A DNA stretch of 6,057 nucleotides from Erythrobacter sp. UBA2510 (lineage in GTDB: Bacteria > Pseudomonadota > Alphaproteobacteria > Sphingomonadales > Sphingomonadaceae). How positions within the stretch are numbered: the first letter of the stretch is position 1; each line of letters opens with the position of its first letter. A model generated the notes under the pieces. It did no database searches. It saw only the letters and a list, made by a program, of their open reading frames with translations, and was not told the origin of the DNA. The stretch is taken from the NCBI GenBank assembly GCA_002341345.1, contig DDNW01000133.1, positions 1-6,057 on the forward strand. The letters run 5' to 3'. Both the position numbers and the translations under genes were made by a program. This document shows positions 4,968 through 6,057 of the stretch, piece after piece.

Positions 4968-6057
4968 ATGCGCCGTAATATTGTCGCCGCCACCGCCGCG
5001 CTGCTCGCCAGCTGCGCGCTGCTGCCCCAGACCGCTCTTGCCCAGACCGCGACCGAAACCGTTGCCTCGAAAGGCGCGCTGCCCGAGGCAACGCCCAGCG
5101 ACCTGCCGCGCAATGCGCGCCCGTCGCATTACTCGATCCACATCATCCCCGACATGGAGGCGCTGACGCTGGGCGGTGCGGCCAGCATCGACCTTGAGGT
5201 GTTCGAGCCGAGCGACGCCGTCACCGTTCATGCCAACGAACTCGATATCCTGAGCGCACAGATGTGGCCGGTGGCAGGCGGCGAGCCGATCGCCCTTACC
5301 GCGATCCTTGACCCCGAGGCGCAAACTGCCAGCCTCGCCGCCGCAGAGACCATCGCGCCGGGCAAGTACCGGCTCGACATCACCTATACCGGCACAATCT
5401 ACACGCAGGCGAACGGCCTGTTCGCGCTCGACTATCCCGACAAGCGCACCGGCGAAGAGGTACGCGGCCTGTTCACCCAGTTCGAGGCGCCCGACGGTCG
5501 CCGCTTCGCGCCGATGTTCGACGAGCCGAGCTACAAGGCCAGCTTCGACCTCTCGGCCACCGTGCCCGCTGAACTTATGGCGGTCGGCAACATGCCGATC
5601 GTCAGCGAGGAAGATCTCGGGGACGGCATGAAGCTGGTCAATTTCGCCACCACGCCGGTGATGTCGTCCTACCTGCTGTTCTTCGCCCTTGGCGATTTCG
5701 AACGCGCGACCAAGCTGACTTCCGAAGGGACCGAGATCGGCATCGTCGCGCCCGCGGGCAGCGGCGACCAGGTGAACTACGCGCTCGATTCCACCGCCGA
5801 GATGCTGCCGTTCTATTCCGAATATTTCGACATGCCCTACACCCTGCCCAAGCTCGACAATGTTGCCGGGCCGGGCCGGTCGCAATTCTTCAGCGCGATG
5901 GAGAACTGGGGCGCGATCTTTACCTTCGAGCGGCTGCTGCTGCTCGATCCGGCAGTCAGCAGCGATTCGGTACGCCAGACCATTTACGAGGTCGCCGCGC
6001 ATGAAGTCGCCCACCAGTGGTTCGGCAATATCGTTACCATGGCCTGGTGGGACGATC
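4968..6057 (+). CDS. Exported M1-family zinc aminopeptidase (3' end cut by the window)
   Basis: The frame is open from the ATG at 4968 to the window edge: 363 codons plus one base, about half or more of a typical family member. It starts with a signal sequence (MRRN, then a hydrophobic stretch). Two processing sites are possible: a lipobox L13-A-S-C16, or signal peptidase I cleavage after A23-L-A25. The N-terminal beta domain runs over about residues 45-240. The catalytic domain shows the exopeptidase motif as SAMENWG (309-315), with Ser replacing the usual first Gly of GAMEN but the key E312 kept, and the zinc motif HEVAHQWFGN (from H345), with ligands H345 and H349 and catalytic E346. The third zinc ligand, expected near residue 368, falls beyond the window. 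It should release N-terminal residues from peptides in the periplasm or at the envelope. An in-frame stop at 4941 and the signal sequence fix the start. It lies 74 bases after the kinase, on the same strand. Confidence 0.93.
   Translation, partial: MRRNIVAATAALLASCALLPQTALAQTATETVASKGALPEATPSDLPRNARPSHYSIHIIPDMEALTLGGAASIDLEVFEPSDAVTVHANELDILSAQMWPVAGGEPIALTAILDPEAQTASLAAAETIAPGKYRLDITYTGTIYTQANGLFALDYPDKRTGEEVRGLFTQFEAPDGRRFAPMFDEPSYKASFDLSATVPAELMAVGNMPIVSEEDLGDGMKLVNFATTPVMSSYLLFFALGDFERATKLTSEGTEIGIVAPAGSGDQVNYALDSTAEMLPFYSEYFDMPYTLPKLDNVAGPGRSQFFSAMENWGAIFTFERLLLLDPAVSSDSVRQTIYEVAAHEVAHQWFGNIVTMAWWDD

Noticed and set aside
4932..6014. Long open frame on the minus strand (360 codons) opposite the M1 peptidase gene.
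   Set aside because: The + strand frame has a signal sequence, the AMEN motif and HEVAH zinc motif. The minus frame is low-complexity, rich in Arg, Gly and Gln, and unlike a real protein. The 2743-3762 and 3835-4878 minus frames opposite the regulator and kinase fail for the same reason.

Overview
The window is GC-rich, densely coding DNA. By gene content and codon use it fits an alphaproteobacterium, most likely a member of the Sphingomonadales of the Erythrobacter type. That placement is an inference from style and from the EF-hand/regulator/kinase layout; there is no rRNA or marker gene here to prove it. All five real genes lie on the + strand. No RNA genes, mobile elements, CRISPR arrays or tRNAs were seen.

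Layout. Bases 1-98 are a leader, possibly with the last codons of an upstream gene, followed by a strong ribosome binding site. Bases 99-1895 encode a cytoplasmic, manganese-type, three-domain aminopeptidase P (peptidase family M24B) with every metal ligand in place. Bases 1896-2160 are a 265-base intergenic region. It holds an in-phase array of GCGACA repeats, a possible -10 element, a C-rich tandem repeat and a strong hairpin just before the next ribosome binding site. Bases 2161-4893 look like one operon: an exported four-EF-hand protein, an OmpR/PhoB-type response regulator, and an EnvZ-like membrane histidine kinase. A 74-base gap with a hairpin then leads to an exported M1-family zinc aminopeptidase. 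The window end cuts this gene just before its third zinc ligand.

How the genes may work together. The kinase has a periplasmic sensor domain of about 143 residues. The first gene of its operon makes a secreted calcium-binding-type protein. The simplest hypothesis is a two-component system that responds to calcium or another cation, with the EF-hand protein as an accessory sensor, buffer or output. The phased direct repeats upstream have the geometry expected of an OmpR-family site, which suggests autoregulation. The two flanking peptidases (cytoplasmic Xaa-Pro aminopeptidase and exported M1 aminopeptidase) both trim peptides from the N-terminus, but nothing in the sequence links them firmly to the two-component system. 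Most of the window is ordinary. The EF-hand/regulator/kinase cassette and its leader are the parts worth testing.
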